A DNA stretch of 64,000 nucleotides from an uncultured Muribaculaceae bacterium (lineage in GTDB: Bacteria; Bacteroidota; Bacteroidia; Bacteroidales; Muribaculaceae). Each line of letters begins with the position of its first letter. Positions within the stretch are counted from its first letter, which is position 1. Position numbers and translations under genes: made by a program. Below, piece by piece: positions 18,251-29,240 of this stretch. The notes beneath the pieces were generated by a model, which worked only from the letters and a program-made list of their open reading frames with translations, was not told the DNA's origin and made no database searches. The stretch lies in the NCBI GenBank assembly GCA_947632485.1, contig CANRPJ010000007.1, positions 1-64,000 of the forward strand, in the 5' to 3' direction.

Positions 18251-19309
18251 ATGCGCCTCGCGTATGCCCCTTACCGGCTCTGGTTCAAGTCGCCAGCCCG
18301 CACGAGCCGGGAGGTAATGACTGAGAAGGTGACTTGCCTCTTAAAGGTATGGGACGAAACAAATCCTGCGGTATTCGGAATCGGTGAGGCGGCAGTGTTT
18401 CCCGGTCTCTCACCTGAAGCTAATGAAGGCTTCGAAATCAAGCTGGTAGAACTTCTCGCCAACGTGGCTCTCGGGCGTCCTACTGATCTGAGCCGTCACT
18501 CATCGATTCAATTCGGCTTTGAGCAGGCGCTCCGCGACTTCGCTTCCGGAGGCCTACGCCTCTATTTTCCTTCTTCTTTCACTCAAGGAGAAGGCCAGAT
18601 AGTGATCAACGGACTCATCTGGATGGGCAGTTTTGAAGAGATGGCATCGAGGGTAGAAGAGAAGGTGAAAGCCGGATTCCGCTGCATCAAACTAAAGGTG
18701 GGCGGTATCGACTGGAACAATGAACTCAGCATTCTGAAACGGCTGAGAGATAGGTTTTCAGCCGAAGAGCTCACAATCAGGGTTGATGCCAACGGCGCGT
18801 TTAATGCTGAAAACGCACTGCCTCGCCTGCAGGCGCTCGCCGATTTAGGCGTGCACTCGATTGAGCAACCCGTGCCTGCGCGCAACTGGGCTCTGATGAG
18901 CAGGCTATGCAAAGAAAGTCCGACTCCGATAGCGCTCGATGAAGAACTTATTGGAATTTATTCTACGGAAGAGAAGGCGCAGATGCTCGATGAAATCCGG
19001 CCTGCCTACATTATTCTCAAACCGGCTCTATGCGGAGGCTTTTCAGGCGCCGAAGAATGGATCAGACTGTCTGAGGAGAGAGGCATAGGCTGGTGGGTCA
19101 CTTCTGCACTTGAATCCAATGTGGGGCTTAACGCGCTCGCGCAGTGGACAGCCACTCTTCGCCCCACACTGCCTCAAGGCCTCGGAACCGGTGCTCTCTA
19201 TACCAATAATTTCCCTACGCCGCTCCAGCTCGAGGGCGACAGGTTATCATTCAATCCGGCTGAAACGGCGGATTCCGCCGCGTTTGCCGACCTCGACTGG
19301 CGGGAATGA
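18251..19309 (+). CDS. menC: o-succinylbenzoate synthase
   Basis: 352 aa, enolase superfamily. Dehydrates SHCHC to o-succinylbenzoate. Catalytic pattern: KLKVGG (Lys pair, about 148), RVDANGAF (Asp), SIEQPV (Glu), LDEEL (Asp) and IILKPALCGGFSG (Lys). The substrate SHCHC would need MenH, which is not encoded here. The stop overlaps the menE start by 4 nt. Confidence 0.94.
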   Translation: MRLAYAPYRLWFKSPARTSREVMTEKVTCLLKVWDETNPAVFGIGEAAVFPGLSPEANEGFEIKLVELLANVALGRPTDLSRHSSIQFGFEQALRDFASGGLRLYFPSSFTQGEGQIVINGLIWMGSFEEMASRVEEKVKAGFRCIKLKVGGIDWNNELSILKRLRDRFSAEELTIRVDANGAFNAENALPRLQALADLGVHSIEQPVPARNWALMSRLCKESPTPIALDEELIGIYSTEEKAQMLDEIRPAYIILKPALCGGFSGAEEWIRLSEERGIGWWVTSALESNVGLNALAQWTATLRPTLPQGLGTGALYTNNFPTPLQLEGDRLSFNPAETADSAAFADLDWRE

Positions 19310-20244
19310 CATTTCAGGAGTTTACCGAGGAATGGCTATCTGCCAAGCCTTACATAACCGCTCACACCTCGGGTTCTACGGGAGTTCCGAAAGAGATACG
19401 CCTTGAAAAATCATTCGTGGCTGAATCTGCCCGACGCACCAACAGGTTTTTCGGTGCAGACAGCTCATGGAGGTTTCACTCCCCTCTTGCAGCCGATTAT
19501 ATAGCCGGCAAGATGATGCTTGTAAGAGCCTTGGAGGCGGGAGCCAAATTTTCATGGGAAGAGCCGTCAAACAGGCCTCTCCCTGCTTTCGGCTCAGGAG
19601 AGAGGATTGATCTGCTGGCAGTGGTGCCATCGCAGCTTAAATACCTGGCAGAAAGCGAAAGCGGGCTTCCTGATATAAGGCACATTATAGTGGGAGGCTC
19701 TGCCGTAGATCCTGAACTGGAGCGGAAGGTCATCAAGGAGCACCCGGAATGGGAAGTTTACGCCACATACGGAATGACTGAGACGGCCTCGCACATTGCC
19801 CTCAGACGGTTTGGTGAGAGCGGTTTTGAACCTCTTCCCGGCATCGGCATCGCTCTCGATAGCCGCAACTGCCTTACAATCAACATCGGGAAAGACTCAT
19901 TCGCAACTAATGACCTGGCGGAGATAACGGGCGACGGGAGATTCCACATTCTCGGAAGAGCTGATAATGTGATCATTACGGGAGGTAAAAAGGTGCAACC
20001 GGAAGAGATTGAAGCTGCCTTGCGAAGTCACTTCGGCTCCGATGCTTTCCTGATCACCTCGCGACCCGATCCGAAATGGACCCAACGCATTGTGCTCCTG
20101 ACTGAAGCTCCAGCTGCACTGAAACCTGCAATCGCAGAATTTTTTAACTCTTTCGAGCCTTATTTACGGCCAAAAGAGATTAACTTTGTAGAATCATTGG
20201 AGCGCACAGCCTCCGGTAAGATAAAACGAACTAAACTAACCTGA
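19306..20244 (+). CDS. menE: o-succinylbenzoate-CoA ligase (short form)
   Basis: 312 aa, much shorter than the roughly 450-480 aa enterobacterial or Bacillus enzymes. An acyl-adenylate-forming enzyme activating o-succinylbenzoate to its CoA ester. It keeps the P-loop-like HTSGSTGVPKEIRL at residues 20-33, VGGSAVD, YATYGMTETASHIALR, GRADNVIITGGKKVQPEEIE and the terminal ASGKIKRTK lysine. What is reduced is the N-terminal lobe ahead of the P-loop. All catalytic motifs remain, so it should be active. Compact MenE proteins are usual in Bacteroidota. lacZ begins 12 nt later. Confidence 0.92.
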   Translation: MTFQEFTEEWLSAKPYITAHTSGSTGVPKEIRLEKSFVAESARRTNRFFGADSSWRFHSPLAADYIAGKMMLVRALEAGAKFSWEEPSNRPLPAFGSGERIDLLAVVPSQLKYLAESESGLPDIRHIIVGGSAVDPELERKVIKEHPEWEVYATYGMTETASHIALRRFGESGFEPLPGIGIALDSRNCLTINIGKDSFATNDLAEITGDGRFHILGRADNVIITGGKKVQPEEIEAALRSHFGSDAFLITSRPDPKWTQRIVLLTEAPAALKPAIAEFFNSFEPYLRPKEINFVESLERTASGKIKRTKLT

Positions 20245-20247
20245 TAA

Positions 20248-23313
<3,066 letters not shown>

Positions 23314-23334
23314 ACAGCTGACTCTGCGATACGC

Positions 23335-23376
23335 CAGAGGCCGCCTCCGATCTGGAAGTGGCCTCTGCAGCTTTTT
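23335..23376. terminator. terminator between lacZ and nrdG
   Basis: CAGAGGCC (23335-23342) / GGCCTCTG (23360-23367), 17-nt loop, then CAGCTTTTT. It lies between converging genes and terminates the long men-lacZ operon. Confidence 0.7.
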
Positions 23377-23388
23377 AGTAGCCTTATT

Positions 23389-23877
23389 CTAAAGGGATTG
23401 CCATTCCACCGGCTGACCTGCCGACAATGTGAGGGCTACATCGATCAGGCGCTGATTGGCGGAGCCGCGAAAAAGGAGATCAGTATCGCGCTTACTCAAC
23501 TCGAAAGGCCCGTCGACCACTACCTCGGCCAGCGCCGCGAGCTCCCGCATATCGGGATCAGCCATCAGCTCCTCCCAATGATATCCGGTATAGATCCAGA
23601 GAGTTTTTCCGGCTGACTTTATGGCGCGGGCAAGCGGCAATACCCTCGCCGCAGAGCACATAGGGTCGCCGCCGGTGAGAGTTACATTGAAATCTTCCTC
23701 CTCCACAATCTCCATTATCTCCTCCAGACTCATCTCCCGCCCGGCATCGAAGCTCCACGATTCCGGGTTATGGCAGCCGGGGCAGGCATGAGTGCAGCCG
23801 GCCAGATAAATGGAAGTGCGGAAGCCGCGGCCATCTACGGTCGTGCCCCGCACTATATCGATTACCCGGAGATTCAT
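23389..23877 (-). CDS. nrdG: anaerobic ribonucleotide reductase-activating protein
   Basis: 162 aa from ATG 23877 (MNLRVIDIVRGTTVDGRGFR). A longer in-frame start at 23988 would place 37 basic residues inside nrdD and is rejected. A radical-SAM enzyme: the cluster motif is CTHACPGC (CX3CX2C). It generates the glycyl radical on NrdD. The ATG overlaps the nrdD TGA in ATGA, so the pair is translationally coupled. Confidence 0.95.
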   Translation of the reverse strand: MNLRVIDIVRGTTVDGRGFRTSIYLAGCTHACPGCHNPESWSFDAGREMSLEEIMEIVEEEDFNVTLTGGDPMCSAARVLPLARAIKSAGKTLWIYTGYHWEELMADPDMRELAALAEVVVDGPFELSKRDTDLLFRGSANQRLIDVALTLSAGQPVEWQSL

Positions 23878-26078
23878 TCGTGAACCACGCGGTCTTTCAG
23901 CTCGGCAAGCTTGCCGGAATTCCAGCGGTCGGTAGTGCCTACGAGATAGCCCGTGATGCGCTGGATAGTCTCGAAGCGCGCGCCGCATTTCGGGCAGTGG
24001 GCCACCTCCTTCTCGGCATTCTCATAGCCGCATTTCGGACAGTGGTTGCGGTTATGGTTCACTGACCCATAGCCCATGTTGTACTTATCCATCAGATCCA
24101 CAATCTGCATTATCGCCTCTTCATTGTGGGTCGCGTCGCCGTCCATCTCTACATAGAATATATGGCCGCCACCGGTCAGAGCGTGATAAGGCGCTTCGAT
24201 TTTCGCCTTATGGCGCGGGGAGCAATGATAATAGACAGGCACATGGTTGGAGTTGGTGTAGTAATCCTTATCGGTCACTCCCGGAATATCGCCGAAGGTC
24301 TTGCGGTCGCGGCGGGTAAACTTACCCGAGAGACCCTCGGCCGGTGTAGCCAATACGGAGTAGTTATGGCCATACTGCTCGCAGAAGTCGTTGACCCGGC
24401 TGCGCATGTGGCTCACAATCCTCAGTCCCAGCTCCTGAGCCTCATCGCTCTCGCCGTGATGCTTGCCTACGAGAGCTATCAGGCATTCAGCCAGGCCGAT
24501 AAAGCCGATGCCGAGAGTGCCCTGATTTATCACGCTCTCGATCGTATCGTTAGGCCCGAGATTCTCGCAACCGTTCCAGAGACTCGTCATCAGCAGCGGA
24601 AACTGCTTGCGGAGAGCCGTCTTCTGAAACTGCATGCGGTCATGGAGCTGACGCGCCGTGAGCTCGAGCACCTCGTCGAGCTTGCGGAAAAACTTGTTTA
24701 TCCGCTCTTCCTTATCCTTCACGGCCATCACCTCAATGGCAAGCCTTACGATATTGATGGTGCTGAACGAGAGATTGCCCCTGCCAATGGAGGTCTTCTC
24801 GCCATAGCGGTTCTCAAACACGCGCGTGCGGCAGCCCATCGTGGCCACCTCATAGCGGAAGCGCTCCGGATCGTCGGCCCGCCAGAGCTCATGCTGGTTG
24901 TAGGTAGCGTCGAGATTCAGGAAATTGGGGAAGAATCTCCGCGCGGTCACCTTGCAGGCAAGCTGATAGAGATCGTAGTTCGGATCTTCCGGCAGATAGC
25001 TCACTCCCCTCTTCTTCTTCCAGATCTGGATAGGAAAGATGGCGGTGGCTCCGCCGCCTACACCTTCATAAGTGGACTTCAGCAGTTCGCGGATCACGCA
25101 GCGCCCCTCGGCCGATACGTCGGTGCCGTAATTGATCGAGGAGAACACCACCTGATTGCCTCCGCGGCTGTGGATAGTGTTCATATTATGGATAAAGGCC
25201 TCCATAGCCTGATGCACCCTGCTCACCGTCTTGTTGATGGCATGCTGCTTGCTTCTCTCCTTGCCTTCCAAGCCTTCGAGGGGCTGAGTGATGAAGTCTT
25301 TTATCTCAGCATGATACAGGTCGGAAAGGTCCTCGCCCGTGAACGCTTCAAGAGTCTTCACCTCTTCTATATAGCTCGCGCGCACATAGGGCGCCAGGTA
25401 GAAATCGAACGCCGGAATCGCCTGGCCGCCGTGCATCTCGTTCTGCGCTGTCTCAAGCGAGATGCAGGCTATCACCGAAGCCGTCTCAATGCGCTTTGCC
25501 GGACGCGATTCGCCGTGACCGGCCACAAAACCGTTTTTCAACACCCGGTCGAGAGGGTGCTGCACGCAGGTAAGGCTCTTCGTGGGATAGTAATCCTTAT
25601 CGTGAATGTGCAGATAGTTGTCTCTCACCGCATTACGCGCTTCAGCCGAAAGCAGGTAATCGTCGACGAAAGGCTTGGTGGTTTCAGAAGCGAATTTCAT
25701 CATCATGCCCGCCGGAGAATCGGTATTCATATTAGCGTTCTCGCGGGTTATGTCGTTATTCTTCGCCTCAATAATCTCCAGAAACATATCGCGCGTCCTC
25801 GCCCTGCGGGCAATGCTCCGCTGGTCGCGATACGCTATATACTTTTTCGCCACCTCCTTGCGGGGCGATTTCATCAGCTCGAGCTCCACGCGGTCCTGAA
25901 TATCTTCTACGCTCATCTGCTCCGGTCCGGTCATGCCGATCCGGTCGGTGATCTTCGATATCAGAGTCTCATCTTCGCCCAAAGCTGTGGTAAGCATCGC
26001 CTTTCTTATGGCAGCCTTGATTTTCTCCTCATTGTAGCCCACGACGCGGCCGTCGCGTTTCACTACTGTTTGTATCAT
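23874..26078 (-). CDS. nrdD: anaerobic ribonucleoside-triphosphate reductase
   Basis: 734 aa, class III. Residues 3-90 are the ATP cone (VVKRDGRVVGYNEEKIKAAIRKAM) that sets dATP/ATP allostery. The central glycyl-radical barrel follows, and the C-terminus carries a four-Cys zinc site (CPKCGYENAEKEVAHCPKCG) then RITGYLVGTTDRW with the radical Gly at 710. Supplies dNTPs without oxygen, matching a strict anaerobe. Operon with nrdG. Confidence 0.97.
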   Translation of the reverse strand: MIQTVVKRDGRVVGYNEEKIKAAIRKAMLTTALGEDETLISKITDRIGMTGPEQMSVEDIQDRVELELMKSPRKEVAKKYIAYRDQRSIARRARTRDMFLEIIEAKNNDITRENANMNTDSPAGMMMKFASETTKPFVDDYLLSAEARNAVRDNYLHIHDKDYYPTKSLTCVQHPLDRVLKNGFVAGHGESRPAKRIETASVIACISLETAQNEMHGGQAIPAFDFYLAPYVRASYIEEVKTLEAFTGEDLSDLYHAEIKDFITQPLEGLEGKERSKQHAINKTVSRVHQAMEAFIHNMNTIHSRGGNQVVFSSINYGTDVSAEGRCVIRELLKSTYEGVGGGATAIFPIQIWKKKRGVSYLPEDPNYDLYQLACKVTARRFFPNFLNLDATYNQHELWRADDPERFRYEVATMGCRTRVFENRYGEKTSIGRGNLSFSTINIVRLAIEVMAVKDKEERINKFFRKLDEVLELTARQLHDRMQFQKTALRKQFPLLMTSLWNGCENLGPNDTIESVINQGTLGIGFIGLAECLIALVGKHHGESDEAQELGLRIVSHMRSRVNDFCEQYGHNYSVLATPAEGLSGKFTRRDRKTFGDIPGVTDKDYYTNSNHVPVYYHCSPRHKAKIEAPYHALTGGGHIFYVEMDGDATHNEEAIMQIVDLMDKYNMGYGSVNHNRNHCPKCGYENAEKEVAHCPKCGARFETIQRITGYLVGTTDRWNSGKLAELKDRVVHE

Positions 26079-26415
26079 CGTATCTGATTTGATGTTTCGG
26101 TTAGCGATGCAAAAGTAGCAACCTTATCATTTCCCGGCAACTTTTTGGATAGTAAAATTTTCTACAATCTTCATTTTGGACAACTTTTCACCCTCCTTCA
26201 TTTTTCAATATGCTACAAATAAGACTATTACAAAATTTTTCGGAAAACTTTCCATCTTATCCTTCTAATTATTCTTTTCTTATTTATGGAGCAAAGTAAT
26301 TATTTAATAGGGCGACTCCTTAGAGAAGCCGCCCATGCATCGTGCCCCTTTTACGCGGAGCCGCCTCATCTCCCGATGAGATTCTATATACTAACTTTTA
26401 TGCAACATAGATGTC
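26079..26415. other. 337-nt intergenic region, AT-rich
   Basis: Holds the nrdD promoter (26110-26140), an AT-rich stretch (about 26150-26300) with no recognisable element, and an imperfect hairpin GGGCGACTCC/GAGAAGCCGCCC at 26310-26333 that could end the leftward barrel transcript although only an AT-rich tail follows. A smaller CTCATC/GATGAG stem lies near 26366-26381. No gene seen. Confidence 0.5.
26110..26140 (-). promoter_or_regulatory. nrdDG promoter
   Basis: On the minus strand: TTG (26138-26140), 20-nt spacer, TACTTTTG (26110-26117), about 32 nt before the nrdD ATG. Confidence 0.7.
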
Positions 26416-28737
26416 TTATTTTGTCGTTACTGACTGGAGCTCGTTGTCGCTTTCATAGAATTGCTTCGAATTGCGCCATTTGAAGTTCTTGGTCACAAAC
26501 GTGTACTGCACGCCGAGCGTAACCTTCGGAATCTGATTTCTCTGCACACTGCTTGAGAAAGATCTGTAATCACCGTTCCGGACCCAAACTTTCGTGTGAC
26601 GCTTCGGGAACAGGTAATTTTCAGCCGAAATACCAACGCTTACCCTTTTGCTGACTCTCCAGTCAACCCCCGCATTGGAGTAAATTACCCCCTGAGCTTT
26701 ACTATAGGTGGAAAAGGTATTTGGGAAAAGTCCGACGTAGGCCGACGCCGATATTTTCTTATAACCCACATACCCATTAAGGGTGATATTGAAAGAATCG
26801 CCGCTGAAAGGCAAATCCTTTATATAATCCTTCTGGTAATAAGCCGAGAAGCTCACATTGCCGTAGAAACCGTTCTTATATGGTATATTGTAGCTTAACA
26901 TCGCACCGGTCTGTAACGATCCGGAGCTACCCATATTCTGATAAGTATTCACGTAGATATCCCCGTCAAGATAGCCATAAGGCATAACCTGGTCTGAATT
27001 GTAGGTATATTGTATATAGGGATTGATCCGGACGCTGCCGTTGCTGAACACATAGTCGAATTTCACCATATCGGAATGGCTCGGCTTAAGATAGGGATTA
27101 CCTTCCACTACCTCCAGCTTATCGGTCGAAGTGTTGCGCGGATTCAGATTTCCGGCGTTGGGCATCGTGCGGCGGCGCTCGTAGTTGAGCATAAGGCTGT
27201 TACTCTGCGTAATCTTATAAGCCAAAGAAACGGAGGGTACGAAATCCACATAACTGTTTTTCGCTCCAGCAGCGTCGGAGAAAACCATGTCAAGACCAAG
27301 CGAAACCATATAGTTAAATTTACTCTCTGCCATATTGTTGTCGATTCCGGCATAGAGGTATTCGCGGGTGCGGCGGTAGCGGAAATTGGGCCACTCATCG
27401 AGCTTGTCGTCGATATTGGTCACGGAATATTCCGTGTTAGACCCGGCATCAAGATGCATAGAACTGGTAAGCATATCGGAATAATTGGCCTCCAATTTGC
27501 CCATCTGGCGGTTATTGTCGAGGTCAATATTGCTTACATAGCTGAAGAAATCATTGGTCTGCTCGCGGTCGGCCGTGCTGCCGCTGCCCGAGTTGCTGTA
27601 GTTTCCTGTGATCTCAAGCGTACGGTTCTCTTTGAACGTGAGCTTATAATAAAGGTTAGCAGCAAGCTGATGCCACCGGCCCTTGTAGTCAAAATAAGAA
27701 GTGAGCGGAGACACCGCTCCCGAAGCCATATTCGTTATTGTGCCTTCAGTATTGGTCTTGCCCCCCGAAGGATTACTCATATACATAAAGCTGAAAGCCA
27801 CATAATTCTTCTTGGAAAACTCTTTGTCTCCTCCGAATCTGATATTAGGATTTCGCCAATAAATCTTACTGTGGTCATTAAGCTCCTGATGCAGATCTCC
27901 CTGGAATATGTCAGAGTGACCGCTGGATCTACGCCCGCGGATATCTGTGTAGGAGCCAGTCAGATAGAGCGATGAGGTAGCGTCGCCCATTGAGAAATCT
28001 CCGTTTGCGTTAAGGTTTTTGGTATCAAACGAAGTGTTACCGGAAATACTGGTGCGTATATACGGCTTAACTCCGGTTCTCTTTATTTTTACATTCAATA
28101 CCGAAGCAACCGAGGCATCGCCGCGGTAGCGCGCCGAAGGATTATCGATCACTTCGACCGACTCGATCATCTTGGGATCAAGCACTGAAAGCGGCTTCTT
28201 CACTCCATTTACGAGTATGAGCGGCGAAGTTCCGTTATCAAGCTTTATGGTTTTATTGGCATCGTCTACAATCAAGCGCGGTATCTCTTTCAGAGCCTTG
28301 AAGGCATCAAGCTCATTCTTAGCGCGATCAGTGAGGTAATAGATCGACATGCCCGCTAACTCTTTCGTCATTTTGCGAGCGTCGCCGGTCACCGTCACCT
28401 CGCCAAGCATCGTGGCGTCCTCTTCAAGCTCGAACTTCGGTAGCTTCGCTTTCTCTGTTAGAGTAAACTTTTTTGATTCAGGCTTATACCCCAGCATCGA
28501 CACCTCACATACATAATCGCCCTTCGGAAGCCCTTTCAGCTCAAAGCGACCCTTGCCGTCGGTAATCGTACCGCCCGCAACCGTATCAGCCTGCAGGAAA
28601 AGCACCGTACTGCCCACAAGCGCCTCGCCCGACTTGTTCGCCACGCTGCCGCTCACCGAAGTCTGCGCCGATACCGACATACCGGCCACGCTTATCAGCG
28701 AGACCAAGGCAATCATAATCGTTCTCATTGTCTGCAA
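26416..28737 (-). CDS. TonB-receptor-like outer-membrane beta-barrel protein with carboxypeptidase-regulatory domain
   Basis: 773 aa. Signal peptide (1-24, ending SVSAQ), a carboxypeptidase-D regulatory-like Ig domain (about 28-110: VSGSVANKSGEALVGSTVLF, GRFELKGLPKGDYVCEVSMLGY), a plug-like domain (about 115-205: LGEVTVTGDARKMTKE..., IESVEVIDNPSARYRGDASVASVLNVKIKR), then a barrel to the C-terminus (OMP_b-brl_3 type). No SusD partner is adjacent, so it is not a classical polysaccharide utilisation pair; the substrate is unknown. The likely promoter is at 29072-29104, giving a leader of about 330 nt that includes a dispersed repeat. Confidence 0.85.
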   Translation of the reverse strand: MQTMRTIMIALVSLISVAGMSVSAQTSVSGSVANKSGEALVGSTVLFLQADTVAGGTITDGKGRFELKGLPKGDYVCEVSMLGYKPESKKFTLTEKAKLPKFELEEDATMLGEVTVTGDARKMTKELAGMSIYYLTDRAKNELDAFKALKEIPRLIVDDANKTIKLDNGTSPLILVNGVKKPLSVLDPKMIESVEVIDNPSARYRGDASVASVLNVKIKRTGVKPYIRTSISGNTSFDTKNLNANGDFSMGDATSSLYLTGSYTDIRGRRSSGHSDIFQGDLHQELNDHSKIYWRNPNIRFGGDKEFSKKNYVAFSFMYMSNPSGGKTNTEGTITNMASGAVSPLTSYFDYKGRWHQLAANLYYKLTFKENRTLEITGNYSNSGSGSTADREQTNDFFSYVSNIDLDNNRQMGKLEANYSDMLTSSMHLDAGSNTEYSVTNIDDKLDEWPNFRYRRTREYLYAGIDNNMAESKFNYMVSLGLDMVFSDAAGAKNSYVDFVPSVSLAYKITQSNSLMLNYERRRTMPNAGNLNPRNTSTDKLEVVEGNPYLKPSHSDMVKFDYVFSNGSVRINPYIQYTYNSDQVMPYGYLDGDIYVNTYQNMGSSGSLQTGAMLSYNIPYKNGFYGNVSFSAYYQKDYIKDLPFSGDSFNITLNGYVGYKKISASAYVGLFPNTFSTYSKAQGVIYSNAGVDWRVSKRVSVGISAENYLFPKRHTKVWVRNGDYRSFSSSVQRNQIPKVTLGVQYTFVTKNFKWRNSKQFYESDNELQSVTTK

Positions 28738-28833
28738 TATTAAGTTAGTATATAGTTTACGTTAGAAAATTAGTACAAAAACCGTGCCATAAATCTATCA
28801 CCCTGATAATCTGCAACTATTAATTTTAGAAAG

Positions 28834-28853
28834 TGTCCGGAAACGGACATTTT
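28834..28853. repeat. hairpin TGTCCG-GAAA-CGGACA
   Basis: A perfect 6-bp stem with a GAAA tetraloop (28834-28849), followed by TTTTG on the plus strand. The palindrome TGTCCGGACA recurs inside both copies of the nearby 111-bp repeat. Confidence 0.5.
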
Positions 28854-28911
28854 GTGTCCGACTGTCCGCTCCCGTACACCCGTACACCCCCATACCCCCC
28901 CACAAAGCGCT

Positions 28912-29022
28912 GCGAGGCGCGTGGATATAGAGAAACCGGGTATGAGCGACCGCGAAGCGGAAGCGAGTGTCCGGACAGCGAAGACCCTGACATCAGAGTG
29001 CCGGAGATACGGGTGCTTCTAT
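28912..29022 (+). repeat. dispersed repeat R1, copy 1
   Basis: 111 bp aligned without gaps to 31592-31702, with nine differences counted by eye. Contains GCGAGGCGCGTGG, the CCGCGAAGCGG hairpin and the TGTCCGGACA palindrome. It lies in the predicted leader of the leftward barrel gene. The minus strand reads as a peptide shared by both copies (SSLSGHSLPLR), most likely a by-product of the repeat. Confidence 0.85.
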
Positions 29023-29071
29023 GAGCATGAGATACTCTCAACCTTTACAGATTTATCGGTTTTCATTTTTG

Positions 29072-29104
29072 CAAAAGTAGTATGAAAGTAATTTGATTTC
29101 CAAA
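29072..29104 (-). promoter_or_regulatory. promoter for the outer-membrane barrel gene (long leader)
   Basis: On the minus strand: TTTG (29101-29104), 21-nt spacer, TACTTTTG (29072-29079). The next leftward ATG is at 28737, so the leader would be about 330 nt and carry repeat R1. Confidence 0.6.
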
Positions 29105-29193
29105 TTTTGATTTTGATTATTTACTTTTCAGACTACTGATAATCAGAGATATAGAAATTTTCTATTTGATCCTATGTAAAACCTATTTGAAGA

Positions 29194-29217
29194 GCCTCTC
29201 AGGGAGGCCATTTTTTT
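29194..29217 (+). terminator. plus-oriented terminator without an upstream plus gene
   Basis: GCCTC (29194-29198) / GAGGC (29204-29208), 5-nt loop, then CATTTTTTT. The T-tract is on the plus strand, yet the flanking genes run leftward. In the other orientation it could at best be a weak end of the TPR regulator transcript. Confidence 0.45.
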
Positions 29218-29240
29218 GGGAATATCTGTATTTCGGCTTG

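Larger units (their letters stand above)
28738..29240. other. 503-nt intergenic region with repeat and promoter
   Basis: From left: AT-rich start region of the barrel gene, hairpin 28834-28849, a C-rich low-complexity tract (about 28871-28902), repeat R1 copy 1, a minus-strand promoter (29072-29104), and a plus-oriented hairpin with T-tract (29194-29217). No convincing protein gene. Confidence 0.6.

Noticed and set aside
24126-26087. A 653-codon antisense frame inside nrdD
   Set aside because: Same reason: shadow of nrdD, no independent signals. Similar shadows at 27010-27975, 35462-36709 and 46817-47863 were also discarded.
26286-26483. Short plus frame upstream of the barrel gene end
   Set aside because: Overlaps the barrel 3' end on the other strand and lacks a promoter.
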